The notes under the pieces are model-generated. The model was not told where the DNA came from and did no database searches. It was given only the letters and a program-made list of their open reading frames with translations. A DNA stretch of 64,000 nt from NCBI RefSeq assembly GCF_030295915.1, contig NZ_AP027361.1, positions 62,001 through 126,000 on the forward strand, given 5' to 3'. Within the stretch, counting starts at the first letter, position 1, and every line of letters starts with the position of its first letter. Position numbers and translations under genes: made by a program. Source of the stretch: Thalassotalea sediminis (GTDB lineage Bacteria > Pseudomonadota > Gammaproteobacteria > Enterobacterales > Alteromonadaceae). Positions 55,601 to 64,000 of the stretch are shown here, piece after piece.

Positions 55601-56366
55601 TGTTATCGCCGGTATGAATCATCATTTAACTAAACCAATTGAACCTGAAATACTATATGAGGCGCTATGTAAGTACTTGCTTACTAATCGCTTGATTACA
55701 GAACCAATTGATATTAATAGTGATCCTGACGCTAAAAAAATCACACAGGAGCTTGTTCAATTACAAACGTTGAGAGACCACACCTCGCTCAATGTCGATT
55801 CCGCTTTAGACAAAGTGCAAGGAAAGCAAACGTTATACTTACAACTCGTTCATGATTTTTGGCATAAATATCAATCGTTGTCTGATGTTCTTTATGCACT
55901 CTATCGCGAAGATGCAAAAGAAGAGCTTTATCGTGCTGCGCACTCTCTTAAATCAACTGCACAGTATATTGGCGCGTTTGAATTGTCTAATTCTGCTTTG
56001 TCACTTGAGGCTGAAGTGAAAGAGCAAGGTTCACATGTTGATTTGAAGCTTAATGAAGTAACGACGCAGCTTGATTTTTTGATCGCCCAACTTAACCGAA
56101 TTTATCACTATAAAGAAGAGACGCTTGGCGATGAAATCATTGATAAAAAAGAAGCGATGGCACTGACGTCAAAACTTATACCTTTGGTAAGTGCTGCGGA
56201 TATTATGGCTGAAGATACTTCTCAACAATTGCTAACTTTGGCAAACAATACTACTGTTTATCAAGAGGTAAAAACATTTCATCACTTAATCGCTGATTTT
56301 GAATTCCAACAAGCACTGCCTCTTATTGAAGCGTTTGAGTTTTCGTTAAGTCAAAATGAGGGATAA
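49698..56366 (+). CDS. giant hybrid sensor: kinase-AAA-GAF-HK-REC-REC-Hpt
   Basis: 2222-residue cytoplasmic signalling protein with no membrane helix. Order: Ser/Thr-kinase-like domain (about 1-275), AAA/AAA16-type ATPase (Walker [11 protein letters not shown] near 330, Walker [13 protein letters not shown] near 455), a long helical TPR-like region (about 700-1280), GAF (about 1310-1450), HisKA with H1494 in [13 protein letters not shown], HATPase, receivers with D1786 (MDWKMP) and D1927 (MDIQMP), and Hpt with H2082 in AAHSLKSTA. In the kinase part the HRD-type loop reads [11 protein letters not shown] and the DFG position reads DLS, so catalytic Asp and Asn are missing and it is probably a pseudokinase. 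ATG 49698 is chosen because LQGYEI begins the kinase fold, with AAGGA 12 bases ahead. A diguanylate cyclase follows after 6 bases. Confidence 0.93.
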   Translation: MIALQGYEIMSHLFSISDVIQVYLAKDTKQRTVLIKQIIKDEGALSASQFLEREKLAEKLKLSNVVSVQKQQQDQNACYCIYPYQESWVTLLTLCEEASLSLEQKLTVATNLARLVSNIHDKKIIVNNLSPYSILVDTNTFQCFIIDLSYASSIAAIHKKSKRVTFDSQRLKTIAPEVTGRIDRPVQRFADLYSLGVCYFRLFSDVFPFAYDDDMEMIHAHIAKAPPKVNELNNDIPDVVAAIIEKLLHKNPESRYRSANGLMSDLQRCLLQCQEQGKVSSFKLAQKDNDNQLYFSDKLFGRDQELKVLLNGYQTVKTHGHCQLSIICGYAGIGKSRLIKELQQSVVAEEDYFVLGKFEQYQNSTAYYALIMALKDWVEQLLGESNTSLLKWRGLLLKALGNNGQIIIDLIPELALIIGQQPVVTSLAPSEEKTRFNQVFIAFLKALGSTNKTIALFIDDVQWADLATLKLLEHVLEQTELGHIHIIISYRDNEVSQAHPLTNLLNAVDSTSAFHSHQHIQPLAFDAVIAFLEASLGSDKKTLHGLAETLIDKTQGNPFFIKEFIKSLIDKNFLYQNELGHWQCRVDDIKRISVTDNVVELMASRIRRLSNLQQDVLHTAACIGTNAKLAVLCYALDRDKETLREAITVLVEEGFLIAFESRTENAEIDSLRFIHDKVQQAAYQLNRPLSKINIHFRLSQYFLTHDPNAVFKYIEHINASSSLYVEQGSFLLLVESNLSAAKKALESNASADAMYYLEQAESYLPKDHWQTYYRQSVDIALAVAKACYLNLDFEQGNQRFETAIQHIKGDIEQGYLARTQVLSLIAQSNMVEAYQLGVTTLETLNVKLTDSENIAIKYLALDEQSPPEKIVELIHLPPMIEPRYLMALEILNAIQTPAYLLSPLDYMRVAYTSLSLCLTEGLSTGSSKVFVTHGLLLCGAFSQFSRGKAYADLASQCIDKFPSDHLNVEVEFVKHVSIEHWSAPISASLKPLQDNFYRGLEVGNIEYAFHSALFYCKHLLFSGTSLQTVRSAYKSILPTVKENKQSYHFTFIQLWHQFLLNLREPTVAPTKLKGKAFNEDTELPTLIETKNVTIQFSFHLVKMKLAFMFSEHKGALNHFQQAEPLMNAALSLYNFTEFSFYAALVLVEQARINSTEKDALLIKINELQKQLTLWAQHAPENHHHKVKLVAAELAALNNESHAWHLYQQAIDFATNNGFIEHQALAQELAGHYWQRQQKASMAKDYYHQAYQSYLDWGANNKAKKLSTTYLVGDIQDKNDEIIAIKPSVATTNYELDFASVLKASETLSGEIDLRAFLHRMMVIIMENAGAQRGSLLLVSDGVLNTEISVSIDGTMRENVQLPLSLINYVSRTLKPQIVSSDHQQFSHDNYFQHHQAKSILCLPSIVKGDLRGVVYLEHLDVDNVFSAERVNVLQLLANQTAISFDNAKLYQQVVSYNKNLEQEIQERTKELAAEKVKAEHANQAKSDFLANMSHEIRTPMNAVIGLSQLALRTDLTPVQHDYLTKIQDSSRSLLGLINDILDFSKIEAQKLTLEKVPFSLHEILQRVINVCTYKVHEKGLELVVDTARDIPNTLIGDPLRLQQVIVNLANNAVKFTNKGTIHINVKLLHRDDEHCQLAFAVHDTGIGMSEEHQNNLFQSFSQADSSVTRKYGGTGLGLAISKQLTELMEGEIWLESKLNEGSTFYFTAKFAADSNESIERCHIELQNFSALKVLVADDIQIARNVILSALAHAGIHADGVTNGKEALTAVLAADKNDEPYDLVFMDWKMPVMDGIEAASQIHQQITGKLPHILMVSAYDKDEAKQLADHHIIEKFLEKPVNQSLLIDTLVETLNQDNERMVTVEEEHNIIIPDLSRFHVLLVEDNMINQQVAIEFLSDTGIKITCAENGVIALEILAKQSFDIVLMDIQMPEMDGLTATMEIRNTLKIHDLPIIAMTAHAMEGDVEKSVIAGMNHHLTKPIEPEILYEALCKYLLTNRLITEPIDINSDPDAKKITQELVQLQTLRDHTSLNVDSALDKVQGKQTLYLQLVHDFWHKYQSLSDVLYALYREDAKEELYRAAHSLKSTAQYIGAFELSNSALSLEAEVKEQGSHVDLKLNEVTTQLDFLIAQLNRIYHYKEETLGDEIIDKKEAMALTSKLIPLVSAADIMAEDTSQQLLTLANNTTVYQEVKTFHHLIADFEFQQALPLIEAFEFSLSQNEG

Positions 56367-56372
56367 TGCCTT

Positions 56373-57320
56373 ATGGGGGAGCAGGATTCCTATACAAATA
56401 GGCGAGCATCGGATAAACAATTTACGCTACTATGTATTGATGATGAAAGTGCAAACTTAAAAATACTCGCCTCGATTTTTAAAGATACCTATAAAGTGGT
56501 GGTCTGCAAACAACCAAAGAAAGCAATGAGTATGATCGAAGACATCATGCCTGACTTGATATTGCTTGATGTGGTTATGCCTGAGCTTAATGGTTTTGAA
56601 TTATATGAACAATTAAAACAACAACCTATACTGAATAATATTCCGGTTATCTTTATAACGGGGTTGCAAAGTGCTGCCGATGAAGAAAAAGGTCTCGTCT
56701 TAGGGGCGTGTGATTACATTCAAAAGCCGTTCAATTATGGCATAGTTCGTGTTCGTGTTAATACGCATATGGAAATTATACGCCAGCGCAAGTTACTAGA
56801 ATCGCTAGCAAATATTGATAGCTTGACCGAGCTTCCCAATCGACGAAAGTGGCAGGAAGATAGCGCTAATCAGTGGAACTTTGCTAAAGCGAACTGTAAA
56901 AAAATGGTATTAGGTATTGTCGATATCGATTTTTTTAAAAAATACAATGATGCTTATGGTCATCAACAAGGCGATATTGTGTTGCGTAAGGTGGCTAATG
57001 CGATCCGTCGAGTCTTGTTTGATCATGGTGGTGCAATTTACCGATGTGGTGGAGAAGAGTTCTACTTTTATATTCCTATTGAAAAAAATATGGACGCAGA
57101 AACGATTTTAGCACAATGCTTGGAGTCGGTATCTGCGCTCGAAATACAACATCAAGCTTCTATTACATCATCAATTTTGACTGCCAGTATTGGTGCAGTA
57201 GAAATACTGGCGAATGAAGATTATTCTGTCGAGCAGTTGCTATCAATTGCCGATGAACAATTGTATCAGGTGAAAAACACCACCCGAAATGCTGTGCACT
57301 ATATACGAATACCGGCATAA
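56373..57320 (+). CDS. response-regulator diguanylate cyclase (REC-GGDEF)
   Basis: 315-residue output protein. Receiver domain (10-130; DDES pocket, phosphoacceptor D66 in LLDVVMPEL, K in IQKPFN), then a GGDEF domain (about 150-310) with the active GGEEF signature, which makes c-di-GMP from two GTP. The inhibitory RxxD I-site is absent (the sequence before GGEEF reads DHGGAIYRC), so product feedback at that site is unlikely. Encoded 6 bases behind the hybrid sensor, whose Hpt should pass phosphate to D66. Confidence 0.95.
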   Translation: MGEQDSYTNRRASDKQFTLLCIDDESANLKILASIFKDTYKVVVCKQPKKAMSMIEDIMPDLILLDVVMPELNGFELYEQLKQQPILNNIPVIFITGLQSAADEEKGLVLGACDYIQKPFNYGIVRVRVNTHMEIIRQRKLLESLANIDSLTELPNRRKWQEDSANQWNFAKANCKKMVLGIVDIDFFKKYNDAYGHQQGDIVLRKVANAIRRVLFDHGGAIYRCGGEEFYFYIPIEKNMDAETILAQCLESVSALEIQHQASITSSILTASIGAVEILANEDYSVEQLLSIADEQLYQVKNTTRNAVHYIRIPA

Positions 57321-57383
57321 TAATTCCCAGAATCTACGCTTTGCGGTATAGTTCGCCTTAAGAGTAATAGAAGAGAGATATTC

Positions 57384-58013
57384 ATGGCTGCCAAAGGCAA
57401 TTTATTCATCCTGTCTGCGCCAAGCGGGGCTGGAAAATCAAGTTTGATTTCAGCTTTATTAAAACAAGAAAGTGTTCGACCAATGCAGGTGTCAGTATCA
57501 CATACAACGCGTTCACCTCGACCAGGTGAAGTAGATGGTCAGCATTATCATTTTGTTTCTGTCGATGCATTTAAGCAACAGATCGAAAATAAACATTTTT
57601 ACGAATGGGCAGAAGTTTTCGGTAATTACTATGGCACCTCTGCTGTCGCTATAGATGCGCAATTAGACAAAGGCATAGATGTGTTTCTAGACATTGATTG
57701 GCAAGGCGCACAGCAAGTTCGCATGAAAAAACCAGATGTGACAACTATTTTTATTGGTCCTCCATCAAAAAAAGAACTGGAAAAAAGATTACGTGGTCGA
57801 GGACAAGATAGTGATGAAGTTATTACTGAACGTATGGCACAAGCTCAGTCAGAATGTTCGCATTATCAAGAGTTTGACTACATTATTATTAATGACGACT
57901 TTGACCAAGCGTTGCAAGATTTAACAACAATTGTTAATAATCAGCGGTTAAAACGTAGCCAACAAGTCGAAAATTATAAACTTTTATTCGAACAGCTATT
58001 GGCTAACGATTAA
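57384..58013 (+). CDS. gmk: guanylate kinase
   Basis: 209-residue enzyme phosphorylating GMP to GDP with ATP. P-loop [10 protein letters not shown] near the start, guanylate-binding region [20 protein letters not shown] and a YGTSAVAI segment with [11 protein letters not shown]. Essential nucleotide enzyme. First of the gmk-rpoZ-spoT cluster, linking guanine nucleotide supply with ppGpp turnover. Confidence 0.97.
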   Translation: MAAKGNLFILSAPSGAGKSSLISALLKQESVRPMQVSVSHTTRSPRPGEVDGQHYHFVSVDAFKQQIENKHFYEWAEVFGNYYGTSAVAIDAQLDKGIDVFLDIDWQGAQQVRMKKPDVTTIFIGPPSKKELEKRLRGRGQDSDEVITERMAQAQSECSHYQEFDYIIINDDFDQALQDLTTIVNNQRLKRSQQVENYKLLFEQLLAND

Positions 58014-58069
58014 GCATTTAGTAAAATGTCCCGCTATTTTGTAAATTTATTAAATTCTGGAGTGACCAA

Positions 58070-58351
58070 ATGGCTCGCGTAACCGTTGAAGATGCCGTAG
58101 AACAAGTCGGTAACCGTTTTGACTTAGTACTTATTGCGACTCGTCGTGCTCGTCAAATCGCTACTGGGGGTAAAGAACCTTTGGTTGAGTTAGAAAATGA
58201 CAAGCCTACAGTATTAGCACTTCGCGAAATTGAGGAAGGCTTGATCACAACAGACGTGATGGATGAAAATGAACGTCATGAAGCTGTGCAACAAGAATCT
58301 GCTGAATTAGCGGCTGTAGCAGCAATTGTTGGTGGTCAAAACCAACAATAA
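58070..58351 (+). CDS. rpoZ: RNA polymerase omega subunit
   Basis: 93 residues: [20 protein letters not shown] start, [16 protein letters not shown] conserved core and an acidic tail. Promotes beta-prime folding and forms part of a ppGpp site. Lies 56 bases after gmk, followed by its own terminator. Confidence 0.97.
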   Translation: MARVTVEDAVEQVGNRFDLVLIATRRARQIATGGKEPLVELENDKPTVLALREIEEGLITTDVMDENERHEAVQQESAELAAVAAIVGGQNQQ

Positions 58352-58376
58352 CCTGTCAGAACAAAAGACTGTTAGC

Positions 58377-58412
58377 AACGCGCAATTGTGCTTACCATGA
58401 TTGCGCGTTTTT
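58377..58412 (+). terminator. Rho-independent terminator after rpoZ
   Basis: 10-bp stem AACGCGCAAT/ATTGCGCGTT (58377-58386, 58400-58409), 13-base loop, T-run to 58412. It sits 25 bases after the rpoZ stop, so spoT may rely on read-through or its own promoter. Confidence 0.8.
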
Positions 58413-58525
58413 CGTTTCTGAACTGGGGTAATTGATTGGCAATCGACTAAAATCAACGTATTCTAATGTTTAAGATTAACCGCCAAATTTTATTTATCTT
58501 TTTAACTGCATGAAGGAAGTATTGA

Positions 58526-60634
58526 GTGTACCTTTTTGAACCGCTAAAAGAGTATGTATCGAGTTACTTGTCGAAAGTACAAATTGATTTGTTAAAACAA
58601 GCATACATTGTGGCGCGTGATGCACATGAAGGACAGATGCGATCAAGCGGTGAACCGTATATAACACATCCGGTTGCAGTAGCACATAACCTTGCAAAAA
58701 TGCATTTAGATCACGAAACGCTAATGGCTGCATTGCTGCATGATGTGATCGAAGATACACCTGTAACGAAAGATGAGCTCGCTGAACTATTTGGCCACAC
58801 TGTTGCGGAACTTGTCGAGGGTGTGAGTAAGCTAGACAAGCTTAAATTTGATAATAAGGAAGAAATGCAGGCGGAAAACTTCCGTAAAATGGTGCTTGCC
58901 ATGACGCAAGATATTCGTGTTATTTTAATAAAGCTTGCAGATCGCACCCACAATATGCGGACTTTAGATGCCTTACGGCCTGATAAACGTCGTCGCATTG
59001 CCAGAGAAACACTTGATATTTACGCACCAATCGCAAATCGTCTTGGTATCCATGATATTAAAAATGAACTTGAAGTACTTGGATTTGAAGCGCTATATCC
59101 TATGCGTTCTCGTGCTTTAAAATCGGAAGTAAAAAAGGCGCGTGGTAATCGTAAAGAAATAATTAATAATATTCGCGAAGAAGTTGCACAACGTCTAGCT
59201 GAACATGGTATTAGTGCTGAAGTGATAGGCCGTGAAAAACACTTGTTTTCTATTTATCGAAAAATGAAAAACAAAGAGTTAATGTTTAATGAAGTCATGG
59301 ATATCTATGCATTCCGAGTCATTGTTGATAATAAACTTGATGAGTGTTATCGCGCTTTAGGTGCAGTGCATAACCTCTTTAAGCCTATTGAAAGTCGTTT
59401 TAAAGACTACATCGCAATACCCAAAACCAATGGTTATCAATCACTACATACCTCACTCGTAGGGCCTCATGGTATTCCTGTTGAAATACAAATTAGAACC
59501 AAAGACATGGATCAAATGGCCGACAAAGGTGTAGCCGCGCATTGGTTATATAAGCAGGACGGAGACGACGGTGGTACTACGGCGCAAATGAAGGCCCGCC
59601 GTTGGATGCAAAGCTTGTTAGAATTACAACAAAGTGCAGGAAGCTCATTTGAGTTTATCGAAAATGTAAAAACAGACTTGTTCCCCGAAGAAATTTACGT
59701 GTTTACTCCAGATGGGCGCATTATCGAGCTACCCATGGGCGCTACGCCTGTTGATTTCGCCTATGCCGTGCATACTGATGTTGGCAATTCGTGCGTAGGA
59801 GCCAAGGTAGATCGTAAGCCTTACCCTTTGAGTCAACCAATTGATTCAGGCCAGACGATTGAAATTGTTACTTCTCCTGCGGCTCATCCAAATGCCACGT
59901 GGCTTAACTTTGTTGTCACGGCAAAAGCGCGGTTACAAATTCGAACTTACTTGCGTTCACAAGAGAAAAATCATTCGCACACGCTTGGCAAACGTTTATT
60001 AAGTCATGCGTTAGGTAAAGTTAAACTCGAAGACATACCGCAAGAAAAAATTCAGCAAGTATTGCAAGAAACAAGTAATGAAAGTTTTGATGATTTATTG
60101 ATAAATATTGGTTTAGGTAATGCGCTAAGTATCGGTATCGCACGTAGACTAACTGATGAATTTACTGAAGATAGCGACTTAAACACACCAACAAGCAAAA
60201 CAAAAATGCCTATTAAGGGCACCGAAGGGATGTTGGTTAACTACGGAAAATGTTGTCGACCTATTCCTGGTGATAATATTATGGCGTACTTAAGTCCAGG
60301 AAAGGGTTTAATGGTACATCAAGCTGGCTGTAGAAATATCAAAGGTACGCAGGAGCAACATTTATTTCCGGTAAAATGGGATTCGGAAATTGATCGTGAT
60401 TTTATTGCTAAATTACGTATTGAAATTATTAATCACCAAGGTGCTTTAGCAAAATTAACCAATGTTGTTGCTAAGTGTGATTCGAATGTACATACCATGA
60501 ATTCTGGTGAAAAAGATACGGGCCTTTATGTTATTGATTTGGAGTTGACGTGTCGAGATCGTATTCACTTAGCCGATATTCTTAGAAAAATTAAAGTAAT
60601 GGTTGATGTACAAAAAGTTGTACGTAACAAATAA
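58526..60634 (+). CDS. spoT: bifunctional (p)ppGpp synthetase/hydrolase SpoT
   Basis: 702 residues. N-terminal HD hydrolase with intact H72-D73 and E76-D77 (LLHDVIEDT), synthetase domain (about 240-345, IYAFRVIVDNKLDECYRALG; YQSLHTSLVGPHG), TGS (about 390-450), helical linker, zinc-finger-like CCRPIPGDN and C-terminal ACT domain. An intact HD site and this genome position mark SpoT rather than RelA. Starts at GTG 58526 with AAGGAAG ahead; the family N-terminus MYLFEPLKE fits. Confidence 0.97.
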   Translation: MYLFEPLKEYVSSYLSKVQIDLLKQAYIVARDAHEGQMRSSGEPYITHPVAVAHNLAKMHLDHETLMAALLHDVIEDTPVTKDELAELFGHTVAELVEGVSKLDKLKFDNKEEMQAENFRKMVLAMTQDIRVILIKLADRTHNMRTLDALRPDKRRRIARETLDIYAPIANRLGIHDIKNELEVLGFEALYPMRSRALKSEVKKARGNRKEIINNIREEVAQRLAEHGISAEVIGREKHLFSIYRKMKNKELMFNEVMDIYAFRVIVDNKLDECYRALGAVHNLFKPIESRFKDYIAIPKTNGYQSLHTSLVGPHGIPVEIQIRTKDMDQMADKGVAAHWLYKQDGDDGGTTAQMKARRWMQSLLELQQSAGSSFEFIENVKTDLFPEEIYVFTPDGRIIELPMGATPVDFAYAVHTDVGNSCVGAKVDRKPYPLSQPIDSGQTIEIVTSPAAHPNATWLNFVVTAKARLQIRTYLRSQEKNHSHTLGKRLLSHALGKVKLEDIPQEKIQQVLQETSNESFDDLLINIGLGNALSIGIARRLTDEFTEDSDLNTPTSKTKMPIKGTEGMLVNYGKCCRPIPGDNIMAYLSPGKGLMVHQAGCRNIKGTQEQHLFPVKWDSEIDRDFIAKLRIEIINHQGALAKLTNVVAKCDSNVHTMNSGEKDTGLYVIDLELTCRDRIHLADILRKIKVMVDVQKVVRNK

Positions 60635-60651
60635 CCACGTGAAGGAAAATT

Positions 60652-61041
60652 ATGAAATCAATTATTAGGACTGAAAATGCACCAAGTGCAATTGGTACAT
60701 ATAGTCAAGCGGTTAAAATTAAAAACACTGTGTATTTATCTGGGCAAATTCCACTAGTACCAGAGTCTATGGAAGTCATATCTGACGACTTTTCTCAACA
60801 AGCACACCAAGTATTTAAGAATTTGGCAGCAGTTTGTGAAGCCGCCGGTGGTACGTTAAATGATATGGTAAAAGTGAATATTTTTTTAATGGATTTATCA
60901 CAATTTTCAACTGTAAATGAAATTATGGCTGAGTATTTTTCACAACCTTATCCTGCCAGAGCCGCAGTGCAAGTTGCGCGTTTACCTAAAGATGTGGCAA
61001 TTGAAATTGATGGTATTCTCGAATTGCCAAATGTTGATTAA
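60652..61041 (+). CDS. RidA-family enamine/imine deaminase
   Basis: 129-residue trimeric YjgF/RidA protein that hydrolyses reactive enamines from PLP enzymes. Signature IGTYSQAVKIKNTVYLSGQI at the start and a catalytic Arg in the YPARAAVQVARLPKDVAIEI segment. GAAGG is ahead of the start. Located 17 bases after spoT, the usual gammaproteobacterial order. Confidence 0.95.
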   Translation: MKSIIRTENAPSAIGTYSQAVKIKNTVYLSGQIPLVPESMEVISDDFSQQAHQVFKNLAAVCEAAGGTLNDMVKVNIFLMDLSQFSTVNEIMAEYFSQPYPARAAVQVARLPKDVAIEIDGILELPNVD

Positions 61042-61073
61042 TTTTTATTTTTTAATGAGACGTGTAAAAGAAA

Positions 61074-61781
61074 ATGACGCCGGAACGGTTACAAAGAATT
61101 AACGCAATGTTAGATATGCGCCAACCAGACCTTACGGTTTGCATGGAAGGTGTGCATAAAACGCACAATCTTGCTGCGGTAGTAAGAACCGCTGACGCTA
61201 TAGGTATTAGCGATGTACATGCGGTGTGGAAAAATGAACGCATGCGGGTTTCAGGCGGCAGTGCAGCAGGCAGTCAAAATTGGGTTGATGTTCATAATTA
61301 TACGGACACGAAAGACGCAATTAACGCTTTAAAAGCACAAAATATGCAAGTGCTTGTGACAAACTTATCTGATACATCGATTGACTTTCGAGAGATAGAT
61401 TATACCCAGCCAACAGCCATAATTCTTGGTCAAGAGAAGTTTGGAGCGTCTGAGCAGGCGTTAGCAATGGCAGATCAGGATATTGTCATTCCAATGGTCG
61501 GTATGGTGCAATCATTGAATGTTTCTGTAGCTAATGCTGTTGTACTATATGAAGCACAACGGCAGCGTAAGGCTGCTGGTATGTATGACGTTGCACGTAT
61601 TTCCTATGAACGTCGTCAGCGCTTTTTATTTGAAGGCGGTCATCCTATTTTTGCGCAAGCGTGCCAACGCAAAGGCTTACCTTATCCTCAAATTGATGAT
61701 GAGGGGCAAATTGTAGCGTCAGACGCATGGTGGCAACAAATGCAAATGACGCAAGAAGCATGGCAAGAACTCGATAATTAA
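61074..61781 (+). CDS. trmH: tRNA (guanosine-18-2'-O)-methyltransferase
   Basis: 235-residue SPOUT enzyme methylating G18 of tRNA with S-adenosylmethionine. Motifs: NLAAVVRTADAIGISDVHAV, ILGQEKFGASEQAL and the trefoil knot core IPMVGMVQSLNVSVANAVVL. The C-terminal helical tail present in gammaproteobacterial TrmH follows. 32 bases after ridA, 18 before recG. Confidence 0.96.
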   Translation: MTPERLQRINAMLDMRQPDLTVCMEGVHKTHNLAAVVRTADAIGISDVHAVWKNERMRVSGGSAAGSQNWVDVHNYTDTKDAINALKAQNMQVLVTNLSDTSIDFREIDYTQPTAIILGQEKFGASEQALAMADQDIVIPMVGMVQSLNVSVANAVVLYEAQRQRKAAGMYDVARISYERRQRFLFEGGHPIFAQACQRKGLPYPQIDDEGQIVASDAWWQQMQMTQEAWQELDN

Positions 61782-61799
61782 ACATAAAAAGGATATTTA

Positions 61800-63899
61800 A
61801 TGACAACATCCGCAATGGGACTAGGTAACCTCGCTCGTGTTGCGGTGTCGTCGTTAAAAGGGGTTGGCCCAAGTATGGCGGAAAAACTCGCCAAAATTGG
61901 TATTCACTCTATTCAAGATTTACTTTTTCACTTACCTAACCGCTATGAAGATAGAACTCGTATTACCGCGATTCGTGATTGTTTGCCCGGTATTTTCACT
62001 AATGTAATTGGTGAAATAACCAATAGTCAGATCGTACAAGGTAAACGTCGAATGCTAGTTGTGTCGGTTAATGATGGCACGGGTGGCATTAACTTACGTT
62101 TTTTTCACTTTACCGCAGCACAAAAGCATAATTTGGTGGTGGGAAAGGAAATTCGTTGCTACGGTGAAATGACTCGTGGCGGGCGAGGGTTAGAAATTAT
62201 CCATCCGGAGTATAAATTTCTTGAACAAGATACCCTCCCTACGGCGGTTGAGGAGACGTTAACACCTGTTTACCCGACTACAGATGGTTTAAGACAAATT
62301 ACCCTGCGTAATTTGAGTGAACAGGCATTAATTCGTTTGCAACGAGGCGTGATTGAAGAGATTATTCCTGATGACTTTATTCATGAACCATACTCCCTTA
62401 AAGAAGCGATTAGCTTTATTCATCGTCCGACACCTGATACCTCTGTTGTACAATTGGAGGAAGGCAAACATCCAGCACAGCTGCGTTTGATTAAAGAAGA
62501 GTTATTAGCGCACAACTTAAGTATGCTTAAACTTAGACAGTCAGTTGATAAGCATCAGGCGGTGTCTTTAACGGTTGATCGCGCTTTAGAGGACAAGTTT
62601 TTATCAACATTGCCGTTTAAACCGACCAATGCGCAGGCGCGCGTGGTTTCAGAAACCCGTGAGGACTTATTTAAAGCACATCCAATGATGAGGCTTGTTC
62701 AAGGTGATGTCGGTTCTGGTAAAACGTTAGTTGCCGCTTTAGCTGCTTTAACTGCAATTGGTCAAGGTTTTCAAGTTGCGCTAATGGCACCTACAGAGAT
62801 ACTGGCAGAGCAACATGCGATTAATTTTCAGAAGTGGTTTCATCCGCTCGATATTACCGTGAGTTGGCTTGCAGGTAAAACAAAGGCTAAAGCGCGTCGC
62901 GAAGCATTAGCACATATCGCATCGGGTAATGCGCAAATGATTGTAGGCACCCATGCCCTTTTTCAAGATGACGTTATATTTCATAAACTCGCGTTGATCA
63001 TTATTGATGAACAGCATCGCTTTGGTGTTCATCAACGTTTATCACTTCGTGAAAAAGGAGCATTTGACGGTAATTATCCACATCAATTAATTATGACGGC
63101 GACACCAATTCCAAGAACGTTGGCAATGACTGCTTATGCTGACTTAGATACGTCGATAATAGATGAATTACCACCGGGAAGAACCCCGATTACGACGGTT
63201 GCGTTACCAGACAGTAGACGAGATGACGTAATCACCCGTATACATCAAGCATGTATCAATGAGAATCGGCAAGCATACTGGGTATGTACTCTGATTGAAG
63301 AGTCTGAGGTATTACAATGTCAAGCGGCTGAAGATACGGCACTTTATATTCAACAGCACTTACCTGAGCTTAGCGTTGGGCTAGTGCATGGGCGCATGAA
63401 AGCGCAAGAGAAACAGGATGTAATGGAAGCGTTCAAAGCCGGTGAGTTAAATTTGCTCGTTGCAACAACAGTGATTGAAGTAGGTGTAGATGTACCCAAT
63501 GCCAGCTTGATGGTCATTGAAAACCCAGAACGTTTAGGATTAGCTCAATTACACCAATTGCGAGGCCGAGTAGGTCGTGGCTCTATCGCTTCTCATTGTG
63601 TATTGATGTATAAGAGTCCGTTATCAAAAACAGCCACTAAACGACTAGCTGTGCTTCGAGAGAGTAATGATGGATTCGTTATAGCGCAAAAAGATTTAGA
63701 AATAAGGGGGCCTGGTGAGCTACTAGGCACTAAGCAAACGGGCCTAGCAGACCTAAAAATAGCGGATCTCGTCAGGGATGCAGAGCTGATTCCGCAAGTA
63801 CAACAGCATGCATATCAACTATGGCAACATTCACCCGATAAAGCATTGGCATTAATTGAACGCTGGCTAGGAAGCAGAGAACACTACTCTAACGCGTGA
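61800..63899 (+). CDS. recG: ATP-dependent DNA helicase RecG
   Basis: 699-residue branch-migrating helicase. N-terminal wedge/OB domain (about 1-160, GVGPSMAEKLAKIGIHSIQD), then SF2 motor: Walker A GDVGSGKTLVA, DEQH box IIDEQHRFGV, motif III TATPIPRTLAM, and C-terminal motif VI QLRGRVGRG. Complete, with a clean stop at 63899. Remodels stalled forks and R-loops. The last 100 bases of the window are AT-rich with no gene visible. Confidence 0.97.
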   Translation: MTTSAMGLGNLARVAVSSLKGVGPSMAEKLAKIGIHSIQDLLFHLPNRYEDRTRITAIRDCLPGIFTNVIGEITNSQIVQGKRRMLVVSVNDGTGGINLRFFHFTAAQKHNLVVGKEIRCYGEMTRGGRGLEIIHPEYKFLEQDTLPTAVEETLTPVYPTTDGLRQITLRNLSEQALIRLQRGVIEEIIPDDFIHEPYSLKEAISFIHRPTPDTSVVQLEEGKHPAQLRLIKEELLAHNLSMLKLRQSVDKHQAVSLTVDRALEDKFLSTLPFKPTNAQARVVSETREDLFKAHPMMRLVQGDVGSGKTLVAALAALTAIGQGFQVALMAPTEILAEQHAINFQKWFHPLDITVSWLAGKTKAKARREALAHIASGNAQMIVGTHALFQDDVIFHKLALIIIDEQHRFGVHQRLSLREKGAFDGNYPHQLIMTATPIPRTLAMTAYADLDTSIIDELPPGRTPITTVALPDSRRDDVITRIHQACINENRQAYWVCTLIEESEVLQCQAAEDTALYIQQHLPELSVGLVHGRMKAQEKQDVMEAFKAGELNLLVATTVIEVGVDVPNASLMVIENPERLGLAQLHQLRGRVGRGSIASHCVLMYKSPLSKTATKRLAVLRESNDGFVIAQKDLEIRGPGELLGTKQTGLADLKIADLVRDAELIPQVQQHAYQLWQHSPDKALALIERWLGSREHYSNA

Positions 63900-64000
63900 T
63901 TACTATCGGTTACATTTTAGTTAACTAAATTAATGCTATTTACGGTATGCTATTGATTATATTTAATAATAGTTAACATACGTGAGAAGTTGTAGAGCCC

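Overview
The window is chromosomal DNA from an AT-rich marine gammaproteobacterium of the order Alteromonadales, most like Colwelliaceae (Thalassotalea or Colwellia). This rests on gene content and style: the gmk-rpoZ-spoT-ridA-trmH-recG block, greB close to tex, several TonB/porin/chemoreceptor genes, a PEP-CTERM surface protein and a small DUF2986 protein. The genus is an inference; there is no rRNA in the window. I see no tRNA, rRNA, CRISPR array, insertion sequence, phage or integrase. Genes are densely packed and almost all look intact; only the first gene is cut by the window edge.

Layout. 1-2379: end of a sugar (GPH) symporter and its LacI-type regulator. 2371-8099: Cache chemoreceptor, CWC mini-protein, NTF2-like protein with an AraC regulator, M61 glycyl aminopeptidase and a small hypothetical. 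8215-15044: a leftward four-gene ABC export operon (adaptor, ATPase, two FtsX/MacB-type permeases) preceded by a good sigma-54 promoter. 15260-16454: cytochrome b561 convergent with cytochrome c'. 16800-19398: an NtrC-type sigma-54 response regulator and its histidine kinase, the likely controller of the export operon. 19449-21168: LysR regulator, possible microprotein, glutaredoxin-like protein, DUF2986 protein. 21305-25728: leftward genes including an ankyrin protein, a beta-lactamase-fold serine hydrolase, an ECF sigma factor and a zinc-less anti-sigma. 25956-31007: flavoprotein, ferritin, peroxiredoxin, a four-gene small-enzyme operon (ABM monooxygenase, PchB-like chorismate mutase fold, VOC, GFA), and a YdcH/DksA-like pair. 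31136-36660: S9 peptidase, DcaP-like porin, PAS chemoreceptor. 36724-43595: tex, a secreted hypothetical, greB, periplasmic cyclophilin, DUF445 protein, aromatic/aspartate aminotransferase. 43844-49348: PEP-CTERM choice-of-anchor A protein, then HAD phosphatase, polytopic membrane protein and TonB-dependent receptor, all leftward. 49698-57320: a giant hybrid signalling protein (degenerate kinase, AAA, GAF, histidine kinase, two receivers, Hpt) with a REC-GGDEF diguanylate cyclase 6 bases behind it. 57384-63899: the housekeeping block gmk to recG.

The most coherent regulatory stories are: (i) a self-contained sigma-54 circuit in which the kinase/regulator pair, a -24/-12 element and an upstream palindrome frame the ABC exporter; (ii) an ECF sigma operon with an ECF-like promoter in front of its first gene; (iii) a phosphorelay leading from a pseudokinase-type hybrid sensor to c-di-GMP synthesis; (iv) an uncharacterised HAD/membrane/TonB-receptor trio. 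Several start codons were moved from the longest possible reading frame on Shine-Dalgarno or terminator evidence, including TTG starts at 7668 and 41439.
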